Below are positions 8,548 through 17,969 of a DNA stretch of 64,000 nt, one piece after another (within the stretch, counting starts at the first letter, position 1; each line of letters begins with the position of its first letter). Below the pieces are notes generated by a model, which did not search any database, was not told the origin of the DNA, and saw only the letters and a list, made by a program, of their open reading frames with translations. This DNA comes from Methylocella silvestris BL2 (GTDB lineage: Bacteria > Pseudomonadota > Alphaproteobacteria > Rhizobiales > Beijerinckiaceae): the NCBI RefSeq assembly GCF_000021745.1, contig NC_011666.1:682001-746000 (forward strand). Reading direction: 5' to 3'. Both the position numbers and the translations under genes were made by a program.

Positions 8548-9954
8548 CTAACGCCAGGTGCGGATATCGACGAAATGGCCGGCGACGCCCGCAGCGGCGG
8601 CCATCGCCGGCGAGACCAGATGAGTGCGGCCCTTAAAACCCTGACGCCCTTCGAAATTGCGGTTCGAGGTCGAGGCGCAGCGCTCGCCCGGCTCCAGCCG
8701 GTCCGGGTTCATGGCGAGACACATCGAACAGCCCGGCTCGCGCCATTCAAAACCCGCCTCGCGGAACACGACGTCGAGGCCTTCGGCTTCCGCCTGCTGC
8801 TTCACGAGCCCGGATCCCGGCACGACCATTCCGTTGACATGCGCGGCGATATGCTTGCCGGCAAGGATTTTCGCGGCGGCGCGCAAATCCTCCAGCCTTC
8901 CATTGGTGCACGAGCCGATGAAGACGCGGTCGATCGAAATATCCGTGATCTTTTCGCCGCCCTTCAGCCCCATATAGTCGAGCGCGCGGGCGATTGAGAC
9001 GCGCTTGGCCTCGCTCATCGCCGATTCGACGCGCGGCACTTCGCCGTTGATCGTCGCGACATCCTCGGGGCTGGTGCCCCAGGTGACGATCGGCGGCAGG
9101 CTCGCCGCATCGAGGCGCACTTCCTTGTCGAAATGGGCGCCCTCGTCGGAATGAAGCGTGCGCCAATGGGCGACCGCCTCGTCCCAGGCTTTTCCCTTCG
9201 GCGATTTCGGCCTGTCCTTCAGAAAGGCGAAGGTCTTGTCGTCGGGAGCGATCAGCCCGGCCCGCGCGCCGCCCTCAATGCTCATATTGCAGACCGTCAT
9301 GCGGCCTTCCATCGACAGCGCCCGGATCGCCTCGCCGGCATATTCGATGACATGGCCGGTGCCGCCGGCCGTGCCGATCTCGCCGATAATCGCCAGCACG
9401 ATATCCTTGGCGCTGACGCCTTCGGACGGCTGGCCGTCGACGATGACGCGCATATTCTTGGCCTTGCTCTGGATCAGCGTCTGGGTCGCGAGCACGTGCT
9501 CGACCTCCGAGGTGCCGATGCCATGGGCCAGCGCGCCAAAGGCGCCATGCGTCGAGGTATGGCTATCGCCGCAGACGATGGTCGCGCCGGGCAGCGTAAA
9601 ACCCTGCTCCGGTCCGATGATGTGGACGACGCCCTGGCGCGGATCGAGTTCGTTGAAATATTCGACGCCGAACTCCCTGGCGTTGATCGCGAGCTGCTCG
9701 ACCTGGGTGCGGCTCTCGTGATCCGCGATGCCCTTGCTGCGATCGGTCGTCGGCACATTATGATCGACGACGGCGAGCGTTTTCTGCGGCGCGCGCACCG
9801 TCCGGCCTGTCAGCCGCAGACCCTCGAAGGCCTGCGGGCTGGTCACTTCATGGACGAGGTGACGATCGATATAGAGAAGGCTCGAGCCATCGGCGGATTC
9901 ATGCACCAGATGTTCGTCCCAAATCTTATCGTAGAGCGTACGCGGCTTGGTCAT
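8548..9954 (-). CDS. leuC: 3-isopropylmalate dehydratase large subunit
   Basis: 468 residues, the usual length. With LeuD it isomerises 2- to 3-isopropylmalate in leucine synthesis. The aconitase-type 4Fe-4S ligands are present: Cys349 (FIGSCTNGR), Cys409 and Cys412 (GCSMC). The signatures [22 protein letters not shown] (split here only by my numbering, 129-150) and [11 protein letters not shown] are intact. leuD is not adjacent; the other leucine gene in the window is leuA at 60549. Confidence 0.97.
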
Positions 9955-10089
9955 TTACAACTTCCGTGATGCGCCGGATGCGCGTTCTTCAAAAATCGTC
10001 GCGAAGCGGCAGTTCTTACTCGCAACGAGGCTCGCGGGGAAGTACCCTGCCCCCGGCCGTTTGGGCCTATATAGGAGCAAAGAGAGAAA

Positions 10090-10491
10090 ATGCGCCCGCC
10101 GGTTGCGCCCTATCTGACGGTTTCGCCCGCCCTCGCGGCAATCGCCTATTACAGCGCGGTCTTCGGCGCGCAGCAAAAATCGATCATGCCGGCCTTCGAC
10201 GGGCTGCGAATCATGCATTGTGAGCTTGCCATCAATGGCGGCTCGATCATGCTCGCCGACGCCTTTCCCGAACTCGGCCATACGCGCATGTCGGTCCCGG
10301 GCGAACTCGTCACCTCCTCTGTCAGCCTCGAATATGCGAGCGCGGATCAGGTCGATGAAATCTTCGCGAAGGCGACCTCGCTCGGCGGCAAGGTCGAAAC
10401 GAGCCCAACCAAATCCTTTTGGGGGACTCGCTTTGCGACCTTTCGCGATCCGTTCGGCCATCGCTGGATCTTGAACGGACCGCTGAAGTAA
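10090..10491 (+). CDS. VOC (glyoxalase/PhnB-like) family protein
   Basis: 133 residues, ATG preceded by AAAGAGAG. The single vicinal-oxygen-chelate domain is shown by PYLTVSPALAAIAYYSAVFG (5-24), a central EL...GGSIMLAD stretch, and the C-terminal FRDPFGHRWIL that is typical of PhnB-like proteins. Members include dioxygenases, isomerases and antibiotic-binding proteins, and many have no known substrate. It is divergent from leuC with about 135 bases between them. No enzymatic role can be assigned from sequence. Confidence 0.85.
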   Translation: MRPPVAPYLTVSPALAAIAYYSAVFGAQQKSIMPAFDGLRIMHCELAINGGSIMLADAFPELGHTRMSVPGELVTSSVSLEYASADQVDEIFAKATSLGGKVETSPTKSFWGTRFATFRDPFGHRWILNGPLK

Positions 10492-10540
10492 CCGGGGGCG
10501 CTCTGACGCGGCCGCGCTTAGAAAGCGTTTGTAAACCGTT

Positions 10541-10649
10541 CCCTCATCCTGAGCGAGCGAGCAAAGCTCGCGTCTCGAAGGACGCGTTAGGATGCGATGT
10601 CTAAGCCCTCATGGTTCGAGACGGCCCTGCGGGCCGCCTCATCATGAGA
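10541..10649. repeat. Interspersed palindromic (REP-like) element
   Basis: A non-coding element of about 110 bases with nested inverted repeats. GCGAGC-aaa-GCTCGC forms an internal hairpin, GTCTCGAA (about 10572) pairs with TTCGAGAC (about 10614), and GGCCC-tgc-GGGCC forms a second hairpin. The ends CCTCATCCTGAG and CCTCATCATGAG are near-identical. Elements of this pattern are widespread in Rhizobiales intergenic regions. It sits downstream of rplS and may contribute to its 3' end. Confidence 0.6.
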
Positions 10650-10680
10650 GCCTAGAAAAATCGAGCTTACAGGCGGTCTC

Positions 10681-11118
10681 TTACTCCGCGGGAGCGGCGT
10701 TCTTCTTGGCGGCCTTCGCTTCTTTTTTGGCCGCTTCGCGCGTGGCCTTGGCGGCGGGCGATTCCATCTTCTCGGCGATGCGGGCCGACTTGCCGCGGCG
10801 ATCGCGCAGATAATAGAGCTTTGCGCGGCGGACCTTGCCGCGGCGCACGACCTTGATCGAGTCGATATTGGGCGAATAGATCGCGAATACGCGCTCGACG
10901 CCTTCGCCATAGGAAATCTTGCGGACGGTGAAGCTCTCGTTGAGGCCGCCGCCGTTGCGCGCGATACAGACGCCTTCATAGGCCTGCACGCGGGTGCGCT
11001 CGCCTTCCTTGACTTTGACGTTGACGATGACCGTATCGCCCGGCTGGAATTCCGGGATGGTCTTGCCGGCCAGCAGCTTGGCGGCCTGTTCGGCCTCGAG
11101 TTCCGCGATAATGTTCAT
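10681..11118 (-). CDS. rplS: 50S ribosomal protein L19
   Basis: 145 residues. L19 lies at the 30S-50S interface. The core ([50 protein letters not shown]) is canonical. The last ~30 residues are an Ala/Lys-rich tail that alphaproteobacterial L19 often carries. It appears monocistronic here: trmD and rimM, its usual partners, are not adjacent, and a palindromic repeat follows it. Confidence 0.97.
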   Translation of the reverse strand: MNIIAELEAEQAAKLLAGKTIPEFQPGDTVIVNVKVKEGERTRVQAYEGVCIARNGGGLNESFTVRKISYGEGVERVFAIYSPNIDSIKVVRRGKVRRAKLYYLRDRRGKSARIAEKMESPAAKATREAAKKEAKAAKKNAAPAE

Positions 11119-11242
11119 TGAAGTCGAACCTGTCGTTCCGCCTGAATTTTTTCGGGCGAGCGTTTCGATACGCTGTTTTGAGTTGAGCGCGGTCCTTACA
11201 CGAGGGAGGCGCGTTTGTCGAGAGAGGCGCGCGCCGCGCGTC

Positions 11243-12061
11243 CTATCCGCCTATCGCCTCCACCGCCGCCCCTATCCGCGCCAGATCCTGCGGCCGCGAC
11301 AGCCGGTGGTCGCCGTCCTTGATCAGCGTCAATGTCACCGGGTCGCCATGCATATGCTCGACCAGGGCCAGCGCATGGCGCCAGGGCACGTCCTCATCCT
11401 GCATGCCCTGCAGAATATGCGTGGGGCAATAGCTGGCGATGGTGCCGCCGAACAAGAGATGGCCCCGCCCCTCTTCCAGCAAGGCCGCGCTGATCGGATA
11501 AGGCCCGTCGCCATAGCGGGACGGGCGCAGCCAGCGTCCCCGCGCCTTGAGTTCGGCCTTCTCAGCCTTGCTCATTTTCGCGAAAATCAGCGCCTCGGTG
11601 AAGTCGACGGCCGGCGCGATCAAAACCAGGCCATGCAGCCGAGCAACCTCTCCGCTGTCATGAAGCGCGCGGGCCAAAAGAAGCGCCAGCCATCCGCCCA
11701 TCGAGGAACCGACGAGGACCTGCGGACCCGAAGTCAGCGACCTTAAGGCGGCAAGGCTCTCCTCGAGCCACAGGCCGATCGTTCCATCCTCGAAGCGCCC
11801 GCCCGATTCGCCGTGGCCGGAATAATCGAAGCGCAGGAAGGCGCTTCCCGCCGCGCGCGACGCCTGATGCAGATAGGCCGCCTTCTCGCCGCGCATGGTC
11901 GATCGGAAGCCGCCAAGCCAGACGATTCCCGGCTTTGCCGCCGGACGCGGCGGGACGCTCCGCAAAAAGGCGATGCGGCGTCCCTTTTCTCCGGTGCCGA
12001 CGGTCAGAAACTCTGCGTCCGGCTCCCATGTCGAAGCAAATCCCGCCGCTTGCCCTTCCAC
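11243..12061 (-). CDS. Alpha/beta hydrolase
   Basis: 272 residues, GTG start at 12061. The catalytic elbow GSSMGG (Ser120), the preceding [10 protein letters not shown] (77-86) and a C-terminal GDHRLSRP (catalytic His) define an alpha/beta hydrolase resembling the serine aminopeptidase / palmitoyl thioesterase ABHD10 group. The HGxxS-type loop is replaced by WLGGFRSTM near 48-56, as in that group. No signal peptide. It is divergent from the glycosyltransferase at 12151 with about 90 bases between starts. Substrate unknown. Confidence 0.82.
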   Translation of the reverse strand: MEGQAAGFASTWEPDAEFLTVGTGEKGRRIAFLRSVPPRPAAKPGIVWLGGFRSTMRGEKAAYLHQASRAAGSAFLRFDYSGHGESGGRFEDGTIGLWLEESLAALRSLTSGPQVLVGSSMGGWLALLLARALHDSGEVARLHGLVLIAPAVDFTEALIFAKMSKAEKAELKARGRWLRPSRYGDGPYPISAALLEEGRGHLLFGGTIASYCPTHILQGMQDEDVPWRHALALVEHMHGDPVTLTLIKDGDHRLSRPQDLARIGAAVEAIGG

Positions 12062-12150
12062 CGCCCGGCCCGCCCGTCTATGCTCAATTGGCGAGATTTT
12101 TCAAGAATCTCTCGCAAAACTCGCTCGTTGTCTGAACGCAGTTCCTTTGG

Positions 12151-13407
12151 ATGTCATCAGGCTCAAGCTCATATTTTCGTGACGGGACGGCGCATCCGCT
12201 CGCGGGCCGGAGCGTGCTCCAGATTGTGCCCGACCTCGATGACGGCGCGGCGGCGCGCACAACAATCGAGATCGCGGCGGCTCTGACCCTCGTTGGCGCG
12301 AACGCCTTTGTCGCCGCGCGGGGCGGCAGTCTCGTGAGCGAATTGCAGGCGCGCGGCGGACTGTTCGCGCCCCTTCCCGCAGACGCCAAAAACCCCCTCA
12401 CGATGGCGATCAATGTGGAAAGGCTGGCGCGCCTTATCAAGGCGGAACGGATCGATCTCGTGCATGCGCGCTCACGCGCCTCAGCTTGGTCAGCCTATGC
12501 CGCAACCCGCATTCTGAAGACGCCCTTTGTGACAAGCTTTGAAAGCTCCTATGCCGTGGGCGGACCGCTCGCGCTGCGCTACAATTTCGTGATGACGCGC
12601 GGCGACGCGATCATCGCCGGTTCGGCCGAAGCGGCGCATGGCGCGGCGCATCTCAATCCGGCGGCGAAAGACAAAATTCATGTCATCCTCGGCGGCGTCG
12701 ACTGCCGGGTCTTCTCGCCGAAATCGACGCCTCCGGCGCGGGTCCAGGCGGTCCGGCGGCTGTGGGGCGCCCCGCCCGACGCCAGGGTGGCGCTGATCGC
12801 GCTCGGCCCCAAGCCCGCCGGAGACTGCAAGGCGGCGCTGGACGCCATCCGAATGCTGGCCGAGCAAATCCGCGCCGAATCGTCTGACGCAGCCTTCGAC
12901 GTCTCGAGCCTTCGGGTCATCATCGGCGCCGCCAGCGCCACCGCAACGGAGATCAAGGAGATCGACGCCATCGTCGCGGACTCCGGTTTGCAGGACATTG
13001 TGCAGCGGGGCGACATCGTTTCCGATCCGGCCGCCGCCTTGCTGGCCGCCTCGGTCATCATGGCACAGTCGAGCAATCCGGCGGCCTTCGCGAGCCTCGC
13101 TCTCGAGGCGCAGGCAATGGGAGCGCCGATCATCGCAACCACAGGGGGGGCGGCCGCCGAAACTCTGCTCGCCCCGCCGGAGGTCGAGCCCAGCGCGCGG
13201 ACCGGCTGGCGCGCGCCGACCGGCGATCCGGGCGCGAGCGCCATAGCGCTGAGTGAGGCATTGAGCCTTGGCGCCACGGCGCGCGAACGGCTTTCGCTGC
13301 GCGGGCGCGCTCACGTCGAGCGGCGGTTCGCGATGGAGCTAATGTGGGAGCAGACGCTCGACGCCTATGCGGCGGGGCTCGACGCCGTCCGTAAGCCGAC
13401 CAATTGA
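12151..13407 (+). CDS. Glycosyltransferase, GT4/GT-B type
   Basis: 418 residues, no signal peptide. The N-terminal Rossmann half opens with SVLQIVPDLDDGAAARTTIE (18-37), matching GT4 proteins that begin with a donor-site loop and then helix. IDLVHARSRASAWSAYAA near 105 and IHVILGGVDCRVFSP near 165 are GT4-like. The C-terminal half contains SNPAAFASLALEAQAMGAPI (about 310-330), the E-x7-E-like nucleotide-sugar site in which the first acidic residue is replaced. Products of such genes in this clade often decorate LPS or glycolipids. The acceptor is unknown and no polysaccharide cluster surrounds it. Confidence 0.82.
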   Translation: MSSGSSSYFRDGTAHPLAGRSVLQIVPDLDDGAAARTTIEIAAALTLVGANAFVAARGGSLVSELQARGGLFAPLPADAKNPLTMAINVERLARLIKAERIDLVHARSRASAWSAYAATRILKTPFVTSFESSYAVGGPLALRYNFVMTRGDAIIAGSAEAAHGAAHLNPAAKDKIHVILGGVDCRVFSPKSTPPARVQAVRRLWGAPPDARVALIALGPKPAGDCKAALDAIRMLAEQIRAESSDAAFDVSSLRVIIGAASATATEIKEIDAIVADSGLQDIVQRGDIVSDPAAALLAASVIMAQSSNPAAFASLALEAQAMGAPIIATTGGAAAETLLAPPEVEPSARTGWRAPTGDPGASAIALSEALSLGATARERLSLRGRAHVERRFAMELMWEQTLDAYAAGLDAVRKPTN

Positions 13408-13682
13408 CTGTTTTGCTTGAATAACGCGCAGTCAAAGCGAAGTCTCGACTTGAGCCGCATTGACTTTCCGCTGCAATCGCCCAATGTTTTCTTTGAGTCC
13501 ATCGGCGCATGCAAACGCGTTCCGGCTGAATGGAATCATTTGCTCGACAAGAAATTGCTCCCTCATTCAAAAACGGGAGCATATTCCCGTCGATCAGATC
13601 GATTCCAACGGATAGCGATATGCTCTAGCGATGCGGAGCGCATGCGCGTGGATTCGTGCAATAACCATGAAGGGAGATAGCC

Positions 13683-14222
13683 ATTCGCCGTCCGATGAAA
13701 GCGCCTCCGGTCCCGCAAAAGGACGGGCCACGCGTAAACCGTGATATCCGCGCTCGTGAAGTTCAATTGATTGACGCCGAAGGCCAGAATAGAGGCGTCG
13801 TCGATTCTCTCGAAGCTCTCCAGTCCGCTGAAGAAGCGGGCCTCGATCTCGTCGAGATCGTTCCGACGGCCAACCCGCCGGTCTGCAAAATCCTCGATTA
13901 CGGCAAGTTCCGCTTTCTTGAGCAGAAGAAATCCGCCGAAGCCCGGAAGAAGCAGAAGATCGTCGAAATCAAGGAAATCAAGCTGCGTCCCGGCATTGAC
14001 GAGCATGATTACGACACCAAGATGAAAGCTGTCCGCCGCTTCTTCGAGGAAGGCGACAAGGTCAAGGTGACGCTCCGCTTCCGCGGCCGCGAGATGGCCC
14101 ATCAGGATCTTGGCTTCCGCCTGCTTGAGCGGGTCAAGAACGAGACGGTCACCATCGCCAAGGTCGAAGCCGAACCATCGATGGAAGGGCGCCAGATGGT
14201 CATGGTGCTCGCACCGAAATAA
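13683..14222 (+). CDS. infC: Translation initiation factor IF-3
   Basis: 179 residues if translation starts at ATT 13683. IF-3 binds the 30S subunit and proofreads initiator tRNA and start codon. The N-domain ([20 protein letters not shown], about 20-39), a Lys-rich linker ([20 protein letters not shown]) and the C-domain ([13 protein letters not shown], then [12 protein letters not shown]) are complete. The first ATG in frame is 13695, but AAGGGAG at 13670-13676 is well spaced for ATT and too far for that ATG. IF-3 genes of many bacteria use ATT to allow autoregulation by the factor itself. rpmI and rplT do not follow. Confidence 0.95.
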   Translation: MRRPMKAPPVPQKDGPRVNRDIRAREVQLIDAEGQNRGVVDSLEALQSAEEAGLDLVEIVPTANPPVCKILDYGKFRFLEQKKSAEARKKQKIVEIKEIKLRPGIDEHDYDTKMKAVRRFFEEGDKVKVTLRFRGREMAHQDLGFRLLERVKNETVTIAKVEAEPSMEGRQMVMVLAPK

Positions 14223-14371
14223 GCGTGGCCAGCCAGCGCTTCCGTTGCCGCAACGGGAAACAACGCCGGCATTTCAATCGCTTACGAAATTATTTTGAGA
14301 TTTCGATAAAACCCTACGCGGACGGCTTCCGCCCTCGTCAGGATTGTCTTTGAAGCGAATCTGGCTCAGCG

Positions 14372-14944
14372 CTAACTGGAGCCGCGTCCGCCCTGCGCCG
14401 ACGCTTCGACCGGCGCCGCCAGATGAGCGAAGTTTTCGACGACCCGCTCATAGACCCGGCGTTTGAAGGGAATGATCAGATCGACCAGCTGGTCGATCGG
14501 CGTCCAGCGCCAGGCGTCAAACTCCGGCCTCTGCCCGCCGGCCGGCGTCTCGATGTCGATCTCGCTTTCGTCGCCATCGAAGCGGAAGGCGAACCATTTC
14601 TGTCTCTGTCCGTGGAAGCGGCCCTTCCAGGATTTGCGCGAGAATTCATCCGGCAAATCATAGGTGTACCATTCCGGCGACTCGCTGAGGAGGGTCGCCG
14701 AAGCGACATTGGTTTCCTCGCGCAATTCGCGCAGCGCCGCCTGGAAGGGATCCTCGCCGGGATCGATGCCGCCTTGCGGCATCTGCCATTCATGCCCGAT
14801 CCGGGGCTGTTCGAGCGGTTTCTTCGTCCGCCGACGGCCGACAAAAACAAGACCGTCACGGTTGAGGAGCATGATGCCGACGCACGGACGGTAATTGCCA
14901 AACTGCGTCACTTCGGACCTCACCGCTCTCCGCAATCGCGACAT
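14372..14944 (-). CDS. rppH: RNA 5'-pyrophosphohydrolase (Nudix)
   Basis: 190 residues. RppH removes pyrophosphate from mRNA 5' ends and so opens them to RNase E decay. The family opening YRPCVGIMLLNRDGLVFVGR occupies about 18-37. The Nudix box (58-80, GGIDPGE...ALRELREETNV) has its catalytic Glu residues. The C-terminal W-x-P-I-D-Q-L and IPFKR pieces also fit. It is convergent with infC and about 100 bases downstream of ctpA on the same strand; in many Rhizobiales rppH follows ctpA, as here. Confidence 0.94.
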   Translation of the reverse strand: MSRLRRAVRSEVTQFGNYRPCVGIMLLNRDGLVFVGRRRTKKPLEQPRIGHEWQMPQGGIDPGEDPFQAALRELREETNVASATLLSESPEWYTYDLPDEFSRKSWKGRFHGQRQKWFAFRFDGDESEIDIETPAGGQRPEFDAWRWTPIDQLVDLIIPFKRRVYERVVENFAHLAAPVEASAQGGRGSS

Positions 14945-15047
14945 CGATCATGACACGCCCCGCGCGCCCTGTCTCGGGCCGCGCGATTCCATGTGATTGT
15001 GGCGCTGCCGCAGGCGAGCAGACCGCCTGCCTGACGACCCGCTGTTT

Positions 15048-16391
15048 CTAGTTCGGAACCTTTTCCGGCTCGGTGGCGGGCTGAGTCGGGGTCTTGCTCG
15101 AGGTTTTCGTCACGCCGCGCAGCATGTCTTCGGCGGCGATCAACTGCTTGTCGTCTTTCGGATTCGGCGGCACATAGGCTTGCGACCCGCCCTTCTCGTC
15201 ATCGCCGTTCTTGAGATGGCCCTTGAGCGAGGCTTCGCCCTTGGTGTCGTCCTTGCCCTTCAGCTCATCGGGCACGTCCTGCAGCACGATCGTATCAGGA
15301 TCGATGCCTTTGGCCTGAATCGAGCGTCCCGACGGCGTATAATAACGCGCCGTCGTCAAACGCACCGCGCCATTGTTCTGGCCGAGCGGAATGATGGTCT
15401 GCACCGACCCCTTGCCGAAGGAGCGCGTGCCGAGAATGGTGCCGCGCTTGTGATCCTGCAGCGCGCCGGCGACGATCTCGGACGCCGAGGCCGAACCGCC
15501 ATTGATCAGCACGACCAGGGGCTTGCCTTTGGAAAGATCGCCCGGGTGCGCATTGTAGCGCATGGATTCATCGGCGTTGCGGCCTCGGGTCGAGACGATC
15601 TCGCCGCGGTCAAGGAACGCGTTCGAGACAGCGATCGACTGATCGAGCAAGCCGCCGGGATTGTTGCGGAGGTCGAGGATGTAGCCCTTGAATTTATCGG
15701 CCGGGATCTCGCTCTGGAACTTCTTGATGGCGGCTGCGACGCCCTCGCCCGTCTGCTCATTGAACTGGGTGATGCGGATATAGCCGATGTCGTCGCCTTC
15801 CTGATGCGAGCGAACCGACTTGATCTGGATCACCGCGCGGGTCAGCTTGATGTCCTGGGCGTCCTTGTTCGGCCCGCGCAGGACTTTCAGCGTCACCGGC
15901 GTGTTGGGCGCGCCGCGCATCTTGTCGACGGCCTGGTTCAGGGTCAGGCCCTGTACGTTTTCGCCGTCGATGGCGGTGATGATGTCGCCCGAGAGAATGC
16001 CGCCGCGCGAGGCCGGCGTGTCGTCGATCGGCGTCACCACCTTGATGAGGCCGTCCTCCTGAGTCACCTCAATGCCGAGGCCGCCGAATTCGCCGCGCGT
16101 CTGCACCTGCATGTCGCGGAAGCTTTTGGCGTCCATATAGCTCGAATGCGGATCGAGCGAGGTGAGCATCCCGTTGATCGCCGATTCGACCAGCTTCTGC
16201 TCGTCGGGCTTTTCAACATAGTCGGAGCGGATTTTCTCGAAAACGTCGCCGAACAGATTGAGATTGCGATAAGTATCGGACGCAGCCGCGCTTGCGACGC
16301 CGTCCGAGAACACTCTCGTCTGCGTGCCGACGGTCACGACTGACGCGCCGAGAACGGCGCCGAGCATGACAAGTGATACCTTCCGCATCAT
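15048..16391 (-). CDS. ctpA: S41 family C-terminal processing protease
   Basis: 447 residues. A periplasmic serine protease with an N-terminal signal/anchor (VSLVMLGAVLGASVVTVG), a PDZ domain (about 95-180, GGLGIEVTQEDGLIKVV) and an S41 catalytic core. The Ser-Lys dyad is visible as GGSASASE (Ser about 302) and SFGKGSVQT (Lys about 327). Related proteases trim or degrade envelope proteins, including peptidoglycan hydrolases. Translation likely starts at the ATG that overlaps the stop of the EnvC-like gene (ATGA), giving tight coupling. The C-terminal ~70 residues are low complexity (Lys, Asp, Pro, Thr). Confidence 0.94.
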   Translation of the reverse strand: MMRKVSLVMLGAVLGASVVTVGTQTRVFSDGVASAAASDTYRNLNLFGDVFEKIRSDYVEKPDEQKLVESAINGMLTSLDPHSSYMDAKSFRDMQVQTRGEFGGLGIEVTQEDGLIKVVTPIDDTPASRGGILSGDIITAIDGENVQGLTLNQAVDKMRGAPNTPVTLKVLRGPNKDAQDIKLTRAVIQIKSVRSHQEGDDIGYIRITQFNEQTGEGVAAAIKKFQSEIPADKFKGYILDLRNNPGGLLDQSIAVSNAFLDRGEIVSTRGRNADESMRYNAHPGDLSKGKPLVVLINGGSASASEIVAGALQDHKRGTILGTRSFGKGSVQTIIPLGQNNGAVRLTTARYYTPSGRSIQAKGIDPDTIVLQDVPDELKGKDDTKGEASLKGHLKNGDDEKGGSQAYVPPNPKDDKQLIAAEDMLRGVTKTSSKTPTQPATEPEKVPN

Positions 16392-17761
16392 CCGCGAACC
16401 TTTTGCAACTCCGGCTTCGCCCACCATGGGCCCGGATCGATCGCCGCCCCGTCTTTTCGAAATTCTATGTAGAGAATGGGCTGCGCCGCGCCGATTGCAA
16501 TGGCGGCAGCCGTCTTGGCGGACCCGTCGCCCATAACGGCGACAGGCTCCCCAGCCACCAGGAACTGACCCACGTTTACGTTGATCCGATCCATCCCCGC
16601 AAGAATAATATAATAGCCCTGCCCGGCATTGATGATCAAGACTTGTCCATAGCTACGGTAGGGCCCGGCGTAGGCGGCCCAGCCGTCGGCGGGCGAAACG
16701 ACGATCGCATTGGCGCGCGTAGCAATGAGCATGCCCTTTTCAGTCCCGCCGAATCCGTCCGGCGCGCCGAAGCTGCGCTGCACCCCGCCCGCGACCGGCG
16801 TCGGCAGCATCCCTTTCGTATCCGCAAAGGCGCTGGCCGGCGCGAGCCGCGCCGGATCCTTGAACGGCGCCATGGCGATCTTGCGCTGGGCTTCGGGCGC
16901 CGCAGCCTGAGCAGCCTTCTGAGCCTCGTCGGCTTTGCGGGCTTCCTCCGCCGCGCGCCCCGCCGCAGCGACTTCGCTTTCCATCCGGGCGATCAGATCC
17001 TTGAGACTCGCCGCCTGTCTGGCGAGTTCGGCGGCGCGGACGTTCTCGGCGCTGAGCGCCTTCTCGGCGGCGGCGAGCGCGGCCTGGCGGGCGTCGATCA
17101 GGGCGGCGAGACGTTGGCGGTCAAGTCCGAGCTTGTTGACCTCATTGGCGAGAGAATCCCGTTCCGCGGCGATGGATTTGCGCAATTGCAGGAGGTCCGA
17201 CAGATCGGAGGCGAGCGCCTCCGTCTCCGCCCGCATTTCCGGCAATACGGCGCCGAGCATCATCGACGCCCGCAGCGCGGCGAGCATATCGTCCGGGGCG
17301 ACGAGCAGAGCCGGGGGAGGCTTGCGGCCCATGCGCTGCAGCGAGGCGAGCACTTCGGTGATGACGGAGCGACGGCTCGCGAGCGAGCGCCGGATCGCCT
17401 CCTCGCTGCCGGTCAAAGTGTCGAGCCTCTGCTCGGCCTCCGCGATGGCGCGCTCGCGATCGTCGATCTGACGCACGAGATCGACGAGAGCGGTCGTCAG
17501 CTTGGCGCGGTCTGTTCGGATCGAGGCGGCTTCGGATTCGATTTTCGCGCGCTGCTCCTCGGCCGCGCCAATCGTATCCTGCATGCCGCGCAGCTCGAGC
17601 CTGCGGCCGCTGAGCATGTCATAGGCGTCCCCGCCTGCGGGGGGATTTGGCGCGGCGGTCTGGGCGAACCCCACCGAGGCCGCCCCCGCCACGCAGCAGG
17701 CGAGCGCGAAACCGAACCGGTGGGGCGCGGCGGCTTTCGACTTCACCTGATCCTTCACCAT
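16388..17761 (-). CDS. EnvC-like murein hydrolase activator (coiled coil plus degenerate LytM)
   Basis: 457 residues with a signal peptide (GFALACCVAGAASVGFAQ). A long coiled coil fills about 50-290 (EEQRAKIESEAASIRTDRAK and following heptads). The last ~130 residues are a LytM/M23-type fold (FGAPDGFGGTEKGM, GQVLIINAGQGYYIILAGMD, VNVGQFLVAGEPVAVMGDG). The zinc ligands of active M23 peptidases (H-x3-D and H-x-H) are missing, so it should be a regulator and not an enzyme, like EnvC, which activates amidases at the septum. It is coupled to ctpA by a 4-base overlap, a common alphaproteobacterial pair. Confidence 0.9.
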   Translation of the reverse strand: MVKDQVKSKAAAPHRFGFALACCVAGAASVGFAQTAAPNPPAGGDAYDMLSGRRLELRGMQDTIGAAEEQRAKIESEAASIRTDRAKLTTALVDLVRQIDDRERAIAEAEQRLDTLTGSEEAIRRSLASRRSVITEVLASLQRMGRKPPPALLVAPDDMLAALRASMMLGAVLPEMRAETEALASDLSDLLQLRKSIAAERDSLANEVNKLGLDRQRLAALIDARQAALAAAEKALSAENVRAAELARQAASLKDLIARMESEVAAAGRAAEEARKADEAQKAAQAAAPEAQRKIAMAPFKDPARLAPASAFADTKGMLPTPVAGGVQRSFGAPDGFGGTEKGMLIATRANAIVVSPADGWAAYAGPYRSYGQVLIINAGQGYYIILAGMDRINVNVGQFLVAGEPVAVMGDGSAKTAAAIAIGAAQPILYIEFRKDGAAIDPGPWWAKPELQKVRG

Positions 17762-17969
17762 GAAATGACAGCTTGAATCACAATCTCGAAAATATCTGAA
17801 GCATTTCTAAGACTTCGTCGGCTTTCGCAAATTAGGCGCGCCGCTCGCGAGCTTTTTTCGATTGCTGCTTAACGCCGGCGTCTTCACCTCAATGTGACTT
17901 TTCGCGGCGTAACGAAGCCCTCCGCCGCGCCGTAAGCGGCTATGTGGGTCTCAATAAGGAATCGCGTCC

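Noticed and set aside
13417-13680. Possible 87-residue gene just before infC
   Set aside because: No ribosome binding site, no recognisable domain, and it ends in the infC ribosome binding site region. More likely the infC leader and promoter.
14997-16343. Plus-strand open frame of 448 codons
   Set aside because: Antisense to ctpA, with Arg/Asp/His-rich composition typical of a shadow frame.
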